A stretch of 64,000 nucleotides of DNA from Bradyrhizobium genosp. SA-3. Lineage in GTDB: Bacteria > Pseudomonadota > Alphaproteobacteria > Rhizobiales > Xanthobacteraceae. Below are positions 57,369-64,000 of this stretch, piece after piece; positions within the stretch are counted from its first letter, which is position 1; the number at the start of each line of letters is the position of its first letter. The notes below the pieces were generated by a model that was not told where the DNA came from, did not search any database, and was given only the letters and a program-made list of their open reading frames with translations. Both the position numbers and the translations under genes were made by a program. The stretch covers positions 1-64,000 of the forward strand of contig NZ_PSRT01000009.1 of assembly GCF_004212635.1 (NCBI RefSeq), in the 5' to 3' direction.

Positions 57369-57840
57369 TCATGGAGAAGCAAGTTCTCGGAGGGGGATGC
57401 CGAATTTGGAGGGGGTGGTTTTCGATACCCCTGAGCGGAAGGACCATTCGTCCCTGAGTCCAGGCCGCAGAAATTTGCGGTAACCACCGCGCATCAACGC
57501 GAGGCCGCTTTGCACCAGGCGGATCGTTCGATTACGCAGATCATGGGTCTTCCAGGCGCGATCGGGGACGCGCTTCTTGCCGAACAGCGCTTCAGCGATA
57601 ACGCGATAGCTAGCGCCCGCGCTGTGCGCGTCGAGCGCACGGATCGCAGCACTCAAGCGCTCGCGCCGCTGTTTTGATAGTTGATGAAAGGCAGGACGTG
57701 GCGAGCGTCCATTGATCGAGCGCCACAGGTGCCGGGCTGCCTAGGCCCGCACTTCTAAATCGCCGTCAAACGGCAGTTCGGCCGCATATGACGCGTCGAG
57801 TACCGGCGCGTCTTTGGACCAAATGCGGTGGTCCTCAGGT
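57369..57840 (-). pseudogene. DUF2285-domain protein remnant with an internal TAG
   Basis: One frame encodes VLDASYAAELPFDGDLEVRA, then a TAG (57743-57741), then AARHLWRSINGRSPRPAFHQ and a good DUF2285 domain (ALDAHSAGASYRVIAEALFG, AWKTHDLRNRTIRLVQSGLA). Homology continues across the TAG, and nothing family-like precedes about 57840, so both the N-terminal half and continuity are lost. It resembles the C-terminal half of FseA, which in a Mesorhizobium ICE activates excision and is made by programmed frameshifting. The gene is divergent from an XRE regulator. It is probably dead, although a short DUF2285 protein could still start at a TTG near 57656. Confidence 0.7.
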
Positions 57841-57847
57841 CGAAATA

Positions 57848-57877
57848 CATACTATAGGAGATAAACCTCATAGTATG
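57848..57877. promoter_or_regulatory. Operator-like dyad between DUF2285 remnant and XRE gene
   Basis: CATACTAT (57848-57855) and ATAGTATG (57870-57877) are perfect arms around an AT-rich centre, in the divergent intergenic region 20 nt before the XRE start. This is the expected place for autoregulation by the XRE protein, as in QseC-type switches. Confidence 0.65.
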
Positions 57878-57897
57878 TAAAGACGCAATTTGCGCCG

Positions 57898-58149
57898 ATG
57901 GACATGCGCAAGTTGCTTGGTCGGAATTTCGCAAGACTACGGAAGCAGAAGCGCTTCACGCAGGAGAAATTCGCCGAAGTGTCCGGATTTACCCAACAGT
58001 ATATCAGTGACTTAGAGCGTGGCCGTCGCAATCCAACTGTCGTCACTCTATTTGAGCTCGCCAGCACGTTGGGCGTTAGTCATGTCGATCTAGTCCTCCC
58101 AGATGAAGAGGCACGAGACGAACGGCCAAAACCTGGCAAGCGGCGGTGA
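57898..58149 (+). CDS. XRE-family transcriptional regulator (QseC-like position)
   Basis: The product is 83 aa. NFARLRKQKRFTQEKFAEVS, GFTQQYISDLERGRRNP and TVVTLFELASTLGVS form a Cro/CI helix-turn-helix. It is a short single-domain repressor, divergent from the DUF2285 remnant with a dyad between. In Mesorhizobium symbiosis ICEs a small XRE protein (QseC) controls the DUF2285 anti-activator QseM; the arrangement here is similar but the DUF2285 gene is of the FseA type and broken. Confidence 0.87.
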   Translation: MDMRKLLGRNFARLRKQKRFTQEKFAEVSGFTQQYISDLERGRRNPTVVTLFELASTLGVSHVDLVLPDEEARDERPKPGKRR

Positions 58150-58305
58150 TTGAGCTGCAAATCGCACGCTATGCCCCTCCGGGCCGGCCCCTGGGGCGTT
58201 TGCGACGCGGACGAATGCAGTGTTGCGGCTGAAAACGCGGCAAGCGAGCTAGGTAAGAGCTGCACGGCTCGATGCGCGATGCACGGACTGAGGGCGGGCT
58301 TTAGG

Positions 58306-58336
58306 AAGCCCCGCCCGATCTGTTCGGGCGGGGCTT
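58306..58336. terminator. Strong hairpin between XRE and DUF736 genes
   Basis: Arms of 13 bases (AAGCCCCGCCCGA and TCGGGCGGGGCTT, perfectly complementary) surround TCTGT. It lies between the convergent XRE and DUF736 genes and is likely a bidirectional terminator, though a clear T-run is missing on both sides. Confidence 0.65.
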
Positions 58337-58348
58337 GATTGAGCGAGC

Positions 58349-58669
58349 TTACTCGCCGTTCTTGCGCGGCCGCGACCACAAGAGCGTGTAGCCTTCGCCG
58401 CCTTCGTCGTCGAAGAGGTTCGCGTAGATCGGCGCGTTGAACGAGGGGTCATCGAGCTTGAGCGAGAGGTAGTCGCGCCCCTCTTCGGAACGCTTCGACC
58501 ACGCTGCGCCGATCTCGGCCCGGCCCACGTAGATGCGGTGGCTGGGCGCGTTCTCGTTCGAGCGGTTGGTTTCGGCGACGATGCGGACGCCCTTAGCTTG
58601 CAGGCTCAGGGTGACGATCTCGCCCTGGAAATCGTTGCCGACCTTCTTGAAAGAACCGATGTTAGCCAT
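58349..58669 (-). CDS. DUF736 family protein
   Basis: The product is 106 aa starting MANIGSFKKVGNDFQGEIVT. SHRIYVGRAEIGAAWSKRSE and APIYANLFDDEGGEGYTLLW are diagnostic of DUF736, an ICE-specific small protein of unknown role. AGGAG precedes the ATG. A large stem-loop and a box shared with the DUF2493 leader lie upstream. Confidence 0.9.
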   Translation of the reverse strand: MANIGSFKKVGNDFQGEIVTLSLQAKGVRIVAETNRSNENAPSHRIYVGRAEIGAAWSKRSEEGRDYLSLKLDDPSFNAPIYANLFDDEGGEGYTLLWSRPRKNGE

Positions 58670-58760
58670 GTCACTTCTCCTGTTGTGTTTCGAGCCCGCG
58701 ACCACCGCGGCCTCGATGGCGATGGACAGGCCGAGGACGATCGGCGACGCACCCGCTCGC

Positions 58761-58854
58761 GGGCCGAAGCGCAGCGGAGGACGCCGTTGTTGCGACTTTC
58801 TTGCCTCGCGAGGAATGGGCGTAAGCCCAGGGGAAGAAAGTCGCATCAACGGCG
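58761..58854. other. Leader box and large stem-loop upstream of DUF736
   Basis: The box 58761-58781 (GGGCCGAAGCGCAGCGGAGG plus A) recurs at 60875-60896 with one extra G. Next to it, arms 58782-58802 and 58834-58854 pair at 20 of 21 positions around a 31-base loop that itself contains GGGC-GTAA-GCCC. The structure is about 113 nt upstream of the DUF736 start. Confidence 0.75.
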
Positions 58855-59038
58855 TTGCGGCTCAGACGATCGAGGCGAAGCCGGTCTTCGGCCAGATCAA
58901 GCCATCAAAGAGGCCACGTGCGTCCGCGTGCTGAACCGCGATCTCGGGAGAAGACTTGCCGAATCTCGGTTGAACTGCACAAGAGGTTGAAACGTTTCGG
59001 AGGAGAAATAGAAACAATCTGCCGCAAAAGGCGGTATC

Positions 59039-59054
59039 GTCCCCGATAGAACGA
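59039..59054. repeat. Orphan iteron-like site
   Basis: GTCCCCGATAGAACGA differs at one position from the 16-base core of the three repA iterons. It has the same orientation but lies about 3 kb away, next to a decayed DUF736 copy. It may be a remnant of a second origin or an extra RepA binding site. Confidence 0.55.
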
Positions 59055-59072
59055 TCGAGGGGCTGCGCGCCG

Positions 59073-59260
59073 CACCACCGCATCTACGTGGGCCGGACTC
59101 AATTGGACCGACTTGGTCGAAGCGCACCGAAGAGGGGCGCGACTACCTCTCGCTCTAATCACGCTGACCCCGCGTTCAACGCGCCGATCTACGTGAACCT
59201 GTTTGAAGGTGAGGAAGGCGAGGAAGGATCATCCCTCGTGCGTGGCGACCGTGAGAACGG
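59073..59260 (+). pseudogene. Second, degenerate DUF736 copy in opposite orientation
   Basis: Plus-strand pieces PHHRIYVGRTQLD and then ADPAFNAPIYVNLFEGEEGE, with a frameshifted KR-EEGRDYLSL stretch between, align with the C-terminal half of the intact DUF736 protein at 58349-58669. The N-terminal half is missing. It is probably the remnant of an inverted duplication or of another element. The remainder of 58855-59275 holds no other gene. Confidence 0.65.
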
Positions 59261-59275
59261 ATTGAGACGATTGCT

Positions 59276-59710
59276 TCACCAGCCCGGCCGGCTGAACAGG
59301 CGCGTCTCGGCAAAAACGGTCAAGCGCGTCAACGCCGTGCCGCCAATGCAAACCGCGCCCAGGCAAGCGAAGGCCTCACGCCAAACCAGCGACGGCACCC
59401 CGATCTGCGATAGCGCGAACACCACATGATAGCCGGCGACGGCGGCGGGAACAGCGAATGATGTCGCGATCGCGATGCGCAAGGCCGGGGACCGTGTAAC
59501 AGCAACGGCAACCTGGCCGAGGACGAGCGTCAGCGCACCGCCGGCCGTTGCGATAAGCAGCGCGCCAATGAGGCCGGCGCCGCTCTGAAACGCCGTCATC
59601 CCGATACTCAGTGCGACGAAAAATGGCAGGGCATACACAGCGAGCGAGAAGATCGCCCAGCAGAACAGGCCAATGCCAAGTGTGTTGAGAACAAGCCCAA
59701 GGGGGAGCAT
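59276..59710 (-). CDS. Hypothetical membrane protein of the ICE leading region
   Basis: The product is 144 aa with four probable membrane helices (GLVLNTLGIGLFCWAIFSLA, ALPFFVALSIGMTAF, LIGALLIATAGGALTLVLGQ, IAIATSFAVPAAVAGYHVVF). The start MLPLGLVL is chosen since upstream residues are not hydrophobic or conserved-looking. It lies between DUF736 and DUF2493 genes in an ICE context; function unknown. A stem-loop (59793-59823) precedes it. Confidence 0.7.
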   Translation of the reverse strand: MLPLGLVLNTLGIGLFCWAIFSLAVYALPFFVALSIGMTAFQSGAGLIGALLIATAGGALTLVLGQVAVAVTRSPALRIAIATSFAVPAAVAGYHVVFALSQIGVPSLVWREAFACLGAVCIGGTALTRLTVFAETRLFSRPGW

Positions 59711-59792
59711 GGTGGTGGCTCCATGTGCATAGATGTACCAGTCGCGCCTTCCACCACCACCGCGGCGCAGGCCTGGATATGAGACTGGAAGG

Positions 59793-59823
59793 AGGCGGAG
59801 TTGCGGCGTAGGCAATTCCGCCT
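59793..59823. other. Stem-loop upstream of the membrane protein gene
   Basis: AGGCGGAGTTGC (59793-59804) and GCAATTCCGCCT (59812-59823) pair at 11 of 12 positions around a seven-base loop, in the gap between the DUF2493 stop and the membrane protein start. Confidence 0.65.
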
Positions 59824-59851
59824 CGAAGGCGTGGGATCGAGAAGACGGTGC

Positions 59852-60775
59852 TCACGCGCCGCGGAACCTCCAGACGGGGATGCCGAGCCGCTTCGCCTTG
59901 TCGGCGAGGTTGTCCTGGATGCCGGTGCCCGGGAAGTGCATGACGCCGATCGGCAGGAGTTCGAGCATGGCATCGTTGCGCTTGAACGGTGCTGCCTTGG
60001 CATGTTTCGTCCAGTCGGGCTTGAAAGCGATCTGCGGCACCTTGCGGGTGACCGCCCATTTGGAGGCGATCAGTTCGGCACCTTTCGGTGAGCCGCCATG
60101 GAGCAGCACCATGTCGAGATGCTTGGCGTGAATCTTGTCAAGACGATCCCAGATGAGGTGGTGGTCGTTGAAGTCGAGCCCTCCGGTGAGCGCGATCTTC
60201 GGCCCTGACGGCAGCATGACCTCCGTCTCGGCTCGGCGCTTGGCCGCGACGAAGTCGCGGGAGTCGATCATCGCTGCGGTCAGCGTGCGGTGGTTCACCA
60301 GCGATCCCGATCGGGGGCGCCAGAATGAGCCGGTGTGTGTCTCAAACCGCTCGATGGCCTGGTCACGGAAGAGTTCCAGGCAATTGCGGCGCTCGATCAA
60401 CGTGATGCCTTCGGCCGTGACACGCTCGAGTTCGACCGATTGCACTTCGGAGCCATTCTGTTCGCGTTGGCTTTTCTGCTGCGTCCGTTCGTTATCGTCC
60501 AGTTGGCGTTGAATGCGATCGACGGCTCGATGAAACAGGTTGACGGTCGACCAAAGCAGATCGTCAAGGTCCGGCTCGAGGCGTGTGTCGCTCAACGTCG
60601 CGACCAGGGCGTCGAAGATATCGGCAACGGCCCCGGCGACGATTTTGCCTTCAGGGAGCGGTCGTGGATCGGGCTGGTCGTCGAATGGGCGGTAGCCGAA
60701 GAGCTGCAGTTCGGTGAGGACGTTGTCAGTTGGAGAAGAGGTGTGCGGTGGTTCGATGTCGTCGTGATCGGTCAT
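59852..60775 (-). CDS. DUF2493 domain protein
   Basis: The product is 307 aa. The N-terminal two thirds are helical and charged (DIEPPHTSSPTDNVLTELQL onward). The C-terminal DUF2493 (YAcAr-like Rossmann) domain has KIALTGGLDFNDHHLIWDRL, VLLHGGSPKGAELIASKWAV and GIQDNLADKAKRLGIPVW. It is a constant ICE backbone gene, possibly a nucleotide- or ligand-binding sensor. Strong leader stems lie upstream. Confidence 0.88.
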   Translation of the reverse strand: MTDHDDIEPPHTSSPTDNVLTELQLFGYRPFDDQPDPRPLPEGKIVAGAVADIFDALVATLSDTRLEPDLDDLLWSTVNLFHRAVDRIQRQLDDNERTQQKSQREQNGSEVQSVELERVTAEGITLIERRNCLELFRDQAIERFETHTGSFWRPRSGSLVNHRTLTAAMIDSRDFVAAKRRAETEVMLPSGPKIALTGGLDFNDHHLIWDRLDKIHAKHLDMVLLHGGSPKGAELIASKWAVTRKVPQIAFKPDWTKHAKAAPFKRNDAMLELLPIGVMHFPGTGIQDNLADKAKRLGIPVWRFRGA

Positions 60776-61125
60776 GGCGGAGAGTCCTTTGCCGGATCGG
60801 CCGCGCCCATCGCGGCCTTCGTGGCGATCACTCAGACGGCGGGCGGAGCGGGCCAGAACCCGGAGCGGCGCGGAGGGCCGAAGCGGCAGCGGAGGATGGC
60901 GGAGGCCGGCTATTTTGCTTCGCGATGCAAAGCGCGCCGCCCAGATAGATAACGTGTCTTCCGATTGCCGGCGCGCGGCGGAAAATAGCCGGTCGCAGCC
61001 ATTGCCGGCCCGAGCCGCTTGCCGTCCGATCGCCCTCTAGAAGGCCGTGGTCGCGTCCTCTTCCGGCATTGGTCTCGCGATAGCCGACCGATGAACGTCG
61101 ATCGAACACCGGAGCTATTCCGCAG
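60776..61125. other. Leader region of the DUF2493 gene with nested stem-loop
   Basis: There is no gene here. A 22-base box (60875-60896) matches the DUF736 leader box. The outer stem is CCGGCTATTTT (60906-60916) with AAAATAGCCGG (60982-60992). The inner stem is GCGCGCCG (60932-60939) with CGGCGCGC (60969-60976). The rest shows nothing further. Confidence 0.7.
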
Positions 61126-62175
61126 CTACGTCCACGAATGCAGGAAGCGAACGACGTCTTCTGGTACGAGTTGAAGTCGCAACGCTGCTCGGAGGGGCTC
61201 AAGCCCGAAGATGTGCAGATCTTCGTTGAAGTCACCGGACCGAGGCGACAATGCAATCGCTTCAACGCCGGCGTCTGCCGCGCGCTGGGTGAGAATGGCC
61301 TGTACGGCATCGCCAGCGGCGTCGGCATCGCGGGCGATATAGAGACGACGCAGGCTCGATGGCAGCAACATTGCAGAGAGGTGATTGGCCGAGAGCGCAG
61401 CGGTCATGGGCAAGGTCGGCAGCACGTAGCGCAGCGACAGCATGGTCTCGATCCCCTCGCCGGCCGCAAGCACGTCGTCCACCACACCGAAGCGAACGGC
61501 GTTGCCGAGCAGGTCGCCCATGGCCCGCCGTGGCGTGTCGATCGGAGCCTTTCCAAGCCGTATGCGATCAAAACCGTCTGGATCGAGCCAGGTGCGGTGC
61601 ACACCAGTCATCCTTCCCTCGAGGTCCGTGACGGAGGCAATCATCGCCGGCCAGGTTTCGGTCGGTAGATGCTCGTCCGGCCGATAGTAGCAACGAGGAT
61701 GGAAGCGGAGGCTGCCACCATGGTGGACGTTGGCTATTCCGCGACGCTGCAAGTACGTCTCGGCTACCGTCCCTTCAATCGGGCTGGACATCGCAAAGAG
61801 CCGACGTGCCGCCTCTTGTGATCCGGCCGGCGCTGACGAACGAACAGCTTTCGGAGCCGATTGCTGCTCGGGACGAGGTAGTTTCAGAAAGCGCCTCGCC
61901 TCTTCGGCCACCTCGCGGAAATCATGCAAGCCCCGGCTTTCGCGGATGATGTCGAGGAGATCGCCATGTTCCCCGGTTGCGGCATCGGTCCACTTGCCGG
62001 CGGGGCCCTTCGCCGATTCCTGGAGGCGCACGAAGAGCGAGCGGCCCGGCGTGTTGTGGACGTCGCCGACCAGCCAGTACCGCCCCGCCCGCTTGCCATT
62101 GGAGAGATAGTGTCGGCACACCGCCTCGGCCTCGCGGGCGAGCCGGTCTGCCAGTTCGGAGGCATCGCGGGACAT
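61126..62175 (-). CDS. Toprim-domain primase-like protein of the ICE
   Basis: The product is 349 aa. An N-terminal zinc-finger-like/primase-associated part (KRAGRYWLVGDVHNTPGRSL, EHGDLLDIIRESRGL) precedes the toprim domain: VLAAGEGIETMLSLRY with the catalytic Glu, and RLYIARDADAAGDAV with the DxD. It probably primes complementary-strand synthesis after transfer. The ATG overlaps the strawberry-notch stop (TGATG). Confidence 0.88.
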   Translation of the reverse strand: MSRDASELADRLAREAEAVCRHYLSNGKRAGRYWLVGDVHNTPGRSLFVRLQESAKGPAGKWTDAATGEHGDLLDIIRESRGLHDFREVAEEARRFLKLPRPEQQSAPKAVRSSAPAGSQEAARRLFAMSSPIEGTVAETYLQRRGIANVHHGGSLRFHPRCYYRPDEHLPTETWPAMIASVTDLEGRMTGVHRTWLDPDGFDRIRLGKAPIDTPRRAMGDLLGNAVRFGVVDDVLAAGEGIETMLSLRYVLPTLPMTAALSANHLSAMLLPSSLRRLYIARDADAAGDAVQAILTQRAADAGVEAIALSPRSGDFNEDLHIFGLEPLRAALRLQLVPEDVVRFLHSWT

Positions 62176-64000
62176 CACGCGGCCTCCCGATCACCAATGC
62201 GCACAATCGGATAGCTGTCGAGCACCTTCGACAGGATCTCGATGCCGCTTGTGTCCGTCGGCACGAACATGCGCAGCTTCCAGGAGATGATCTCCCCAAA
62301 GAGGCCGTAAGCCCGGAGGCGATCGCGCATCGTATCGTTGAAGCCGGACAATTCGATGCGGTATGCGCCCATGACCCGGACGCGGCGAAGCTGGAGCTCC
62401 TCCGCGAGATCGAGGACAGTTCGTCCCTCCATCAGCGCGGCAAAGGCAGCGTCCGGGGTCAGTGCGGGTGCGCCCGCCGCAAGGACGCTTGCGACCCAGA
62501 TCGCAGAGACCTTGCGGCCGATGATGCGTTCGCCCGCATCGGTCTGAAGCCGATAGACGCGGGTCGATTCGTTCGGCAGCTGCTTCCAGATGGGTAACAG
62601 CAAGCCTGCCACAACGTGGATCGTGCTTTCGGTGAACGCTGGGATCTCAGCAAGCTCCGCCAGCCAGGCCGCAGCGAAGCGCTCACGGTCCGCTTCGAGC
62701 CAATGGCTTTCCGTCATCATGCTTAGGGGGACCCTGTGCTGCTCCATCGGCCGGATCAGGCTGACGCGCCGCTCAATTTCGCCGTCATCGAGCATGACGC
62801 TCGCCGCCGCGACCTGCACCGCAGCTCGCCCCGAGCGTTCATTGATCAACGGGACAGCCTGACGATCGGAAAGATGAGCAAAAGCGTCATCCAGACTCAC
62901 CGGATGATTGCGCTGACGTTGGGTGATCGTGAGCAGCCGGGTCTCGGCGCCCGTGCCCGAATGGACATAGATCGTCCGCCGGTCGGTGACGACAAAGCTT
63001 TCGGCGCGTAGCGTTTCCAGCCCGACGTCGTAGATGCCGGACGCGACCGCGCCCTCGATCCGAGCACTCAACAGCTGCTCGAAGGCAGTGAACAGGACAT
63101 TCTGAAGGTCGATGGTAAGGGCCAGCAACCTGTTCAGGAAGGTCGTGATCGGCGGCAGGTCATCCCTGAGCCCATTGGTATCCATCAGCTTCAGGCCGGT
63201 CGCATCCTCAAACCTCTCAAGCGTGCATCCCTCGACCTTGCCTCGCGCGAGCAGCGTGTAGAGCTGACGCAACGCATCACGTCCGTACTGGCTCTCGAGG
63301 TTGTCCTCGGGCCGGAACAGGCCCTGCCCTCCGGTCTGGCGCTGGCCGCGCGTAATGGCCCCCAAGGTGTCGAGCCGGCGGGCAATGGTGCTGAGAAAGC
63401 GCTTTTCGGCCTTCACGTCGGTCGCAATCGGGCGAAATAGCGGTGGCTGCGCCTGGTTGATTCGGTTGGTGCGGCCGAGGCCCTGGATCGCGGCGTCGGC
63501 CTTCCAGCCGGGCTCGAGTAGGTAATGGACCCGCAACCGGCGATTCCGGGCCGACAGTTCCGCGTGGTAGCTCCTTCCCGTACCGCCCGCGTCGGAGAAC
63601 ACGAGGATGCGCTTGACGTCATCCATGAAGGCCGAGGTCTCCGCGAGGTTCGCCGAGCCGGCTCGGTTTTCGACCACCAGCCGGTCGCCCTTGCGAACGA
63701 TGCGGCGCGAGCGGCCGGTCACCTCGGCGACCATGTCGGTGCCAAAGCGCTGCACGACCTGATCCAGCGCGCCAGGTACCGGCGGCAATGAGGCGAGCTT
63801 CTCAATCAAACGGTCGCGGCGCGCGACGGCTTCGCGGCTCTCGACCGGCTGGCCGTCGCGATAGACAGGTCGGGAGCAGAGGTTGCCTTCCGAGTCGCTA
63901 AAGGGCTCGTAGAGCTGCACCGGGAAGGAATGGGCGAGATAGTCGAGGACATACTCGCGCGGGGTGATGTCGACCTGGACGTCGCCCCATTCTTCAGTCG
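62175..64000 (-). CDS. Strawberry-notch-like helicase/methylase protein (partial, 5' end outside window)
   Basis: The C-terminal 607 or so residues are present; the frame is still open at 64000 (reading TEEWGDVQVDITPREYVLDY there). ILVFSDAGGTGRSYHAELSA and IQGLGRTNRINQAQPPLFRP are the strawberry-notch helicase C-terminal motifs, a family that in mobile elements is often fused to an N-terminal DNA methylase-like domain. It probably helps the element evade restriction or process DNA after entry. It is translationally coupled to the toprim gene. Confidence 0.88.
   Translation of the reverse strand, partial: TEEWGDVQVDITPREYVLDYLAHSFPVQLYEPFSDSEGNLCSRPVYRDGQPVESREAVARRDRLIEKLASLPPVPGALDQVVQRFGTDMVAEVTGRSRRIVRKGDRLVVENRAGSANLAETSAFMDDVKRILVFSDAGGTGRSYHAELSARNRRLRVHYLLEPGWKADAAIQGLGRTNRINQAQPPLFRPIATDVKAEKRFLSTIARRLDTLGAITRGQRQTGGQGLFRPEDNLESQYGRDALRQLYTLLARGKVEGCTLERFEDATGLKLMDTNGLRDDLPPITTFLNRLLALTIDLQNVLFTAFEQLLSARIEGAVASGIYDVGLETLRAESFVVTDRRTIYVHSGTGAETRLLTITQRQRNHPVSLDDAFAHLSDRQAVPLINERSGRAAVQVAAASVMLDDGEIERRVSLIRPMEQHRVPLSMMTESHWLEADRERFAAAWLAELAEIPAFTESTIHVVAGLLLPIWKQLPNESTRVYRLQTDAGERIIGRKVSAIWVASVLAAGAPALTPDAAFAALMEGRTVLDLAEELQLRRVRVMGAYRIELSGFNDTMRDRLRAYGLFGEIISWKLRMFVPTDTSGIEILSKVLDSYPIVRIGDREAA

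Overview
The window looks like a Bradyrhizobium-type rhizobial chromosome with part of a symbiosis-associated integrative and conjugative element (ICE). Supporting signs are high GC, intergenic palindromes of the kind common in Bradyrhizobium, a gibberellin operon of the rhizobial type, and an alphaproteobacterial ICE backbone (trbBCDEJKLFGI, traG, relaxase, traF, repA, DUF736, DUF2493, DUF2840, strawberry-notch protein). No rRNA, tRNA, integrase or CRISPR array was found.

Region 1 (1-11.19 kb) reads as core chromosome. It holds an HcnABC/OoxABC-like three-subunit amino-acid dehydrogenase, a second FAD amine oxidase, a PotABCD-type ABC transporter, a divergent LysR regulator, a class I glutamine amidotransferase, a DUF1348 protein and the 3' part of a YbgC-type thioesterase gene. 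That gene is cut just after the position of its catalytic Asp codon. An intact paralogue starts immediately beyond, so this is the likely chromosome/island junction.

Region 2 (11.2-23.3 kb) is a decayed accessory segment. It carries small unknown genes, a Cas2/SinR-like small protein, a phospholipase D-like gene, an S1/P1 nuclease gene and a large unrecognised gene; the last three are all frameshifted. A second copy of the roughly 600-bp thioesterase unit lies at 22.73-23.34 kb, which suggests two elements stacked at one site.

Region 3 (23.9-32.8 kb) is a complete-looking gibberellin operon on the minus strand: CYP112, CYP114 fused in frame to its ferredoxin, SDR, CYP117, GGPP synthase, CPS and KS. 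CYP115 is absent, so the expected end product is GA9 rather than bioactive GA4. A recombinase stub, a PaiB-like gene, a HAD fragment and a TauD-family dioxygenase behind a sigma-54 promoter consensus lie between it and the transfer genes.

Region 4 (36.4-52.1 kb) is the mating-pair and DNA-processing module, tightly overlapped and all on the minus strand. trbI and trbF each carry a single-base frameshift. An MFS transporter sits inside the operon between 26-bp direct repeats. A strong dyad upstream of the relaxase gene is a candidate oriT.

Region 5 (52.1-64 kb) starts with an internally deleted IS66 remnant. It continues with a transglycosylase, traF, DUF2840, repA with three 18-bp iterons (parA missing from its usual place), an AlpA-like protein, a DUF2285 remnant divergent from an XRE regulator, DUF736, a membrane protein, DUF2493, a toprim protein and a partial strawberry-notch gene that runs off the end. 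Three of these genes are preceded by long stem-loops, which could be single-strand promoters of a conjugative leading region.
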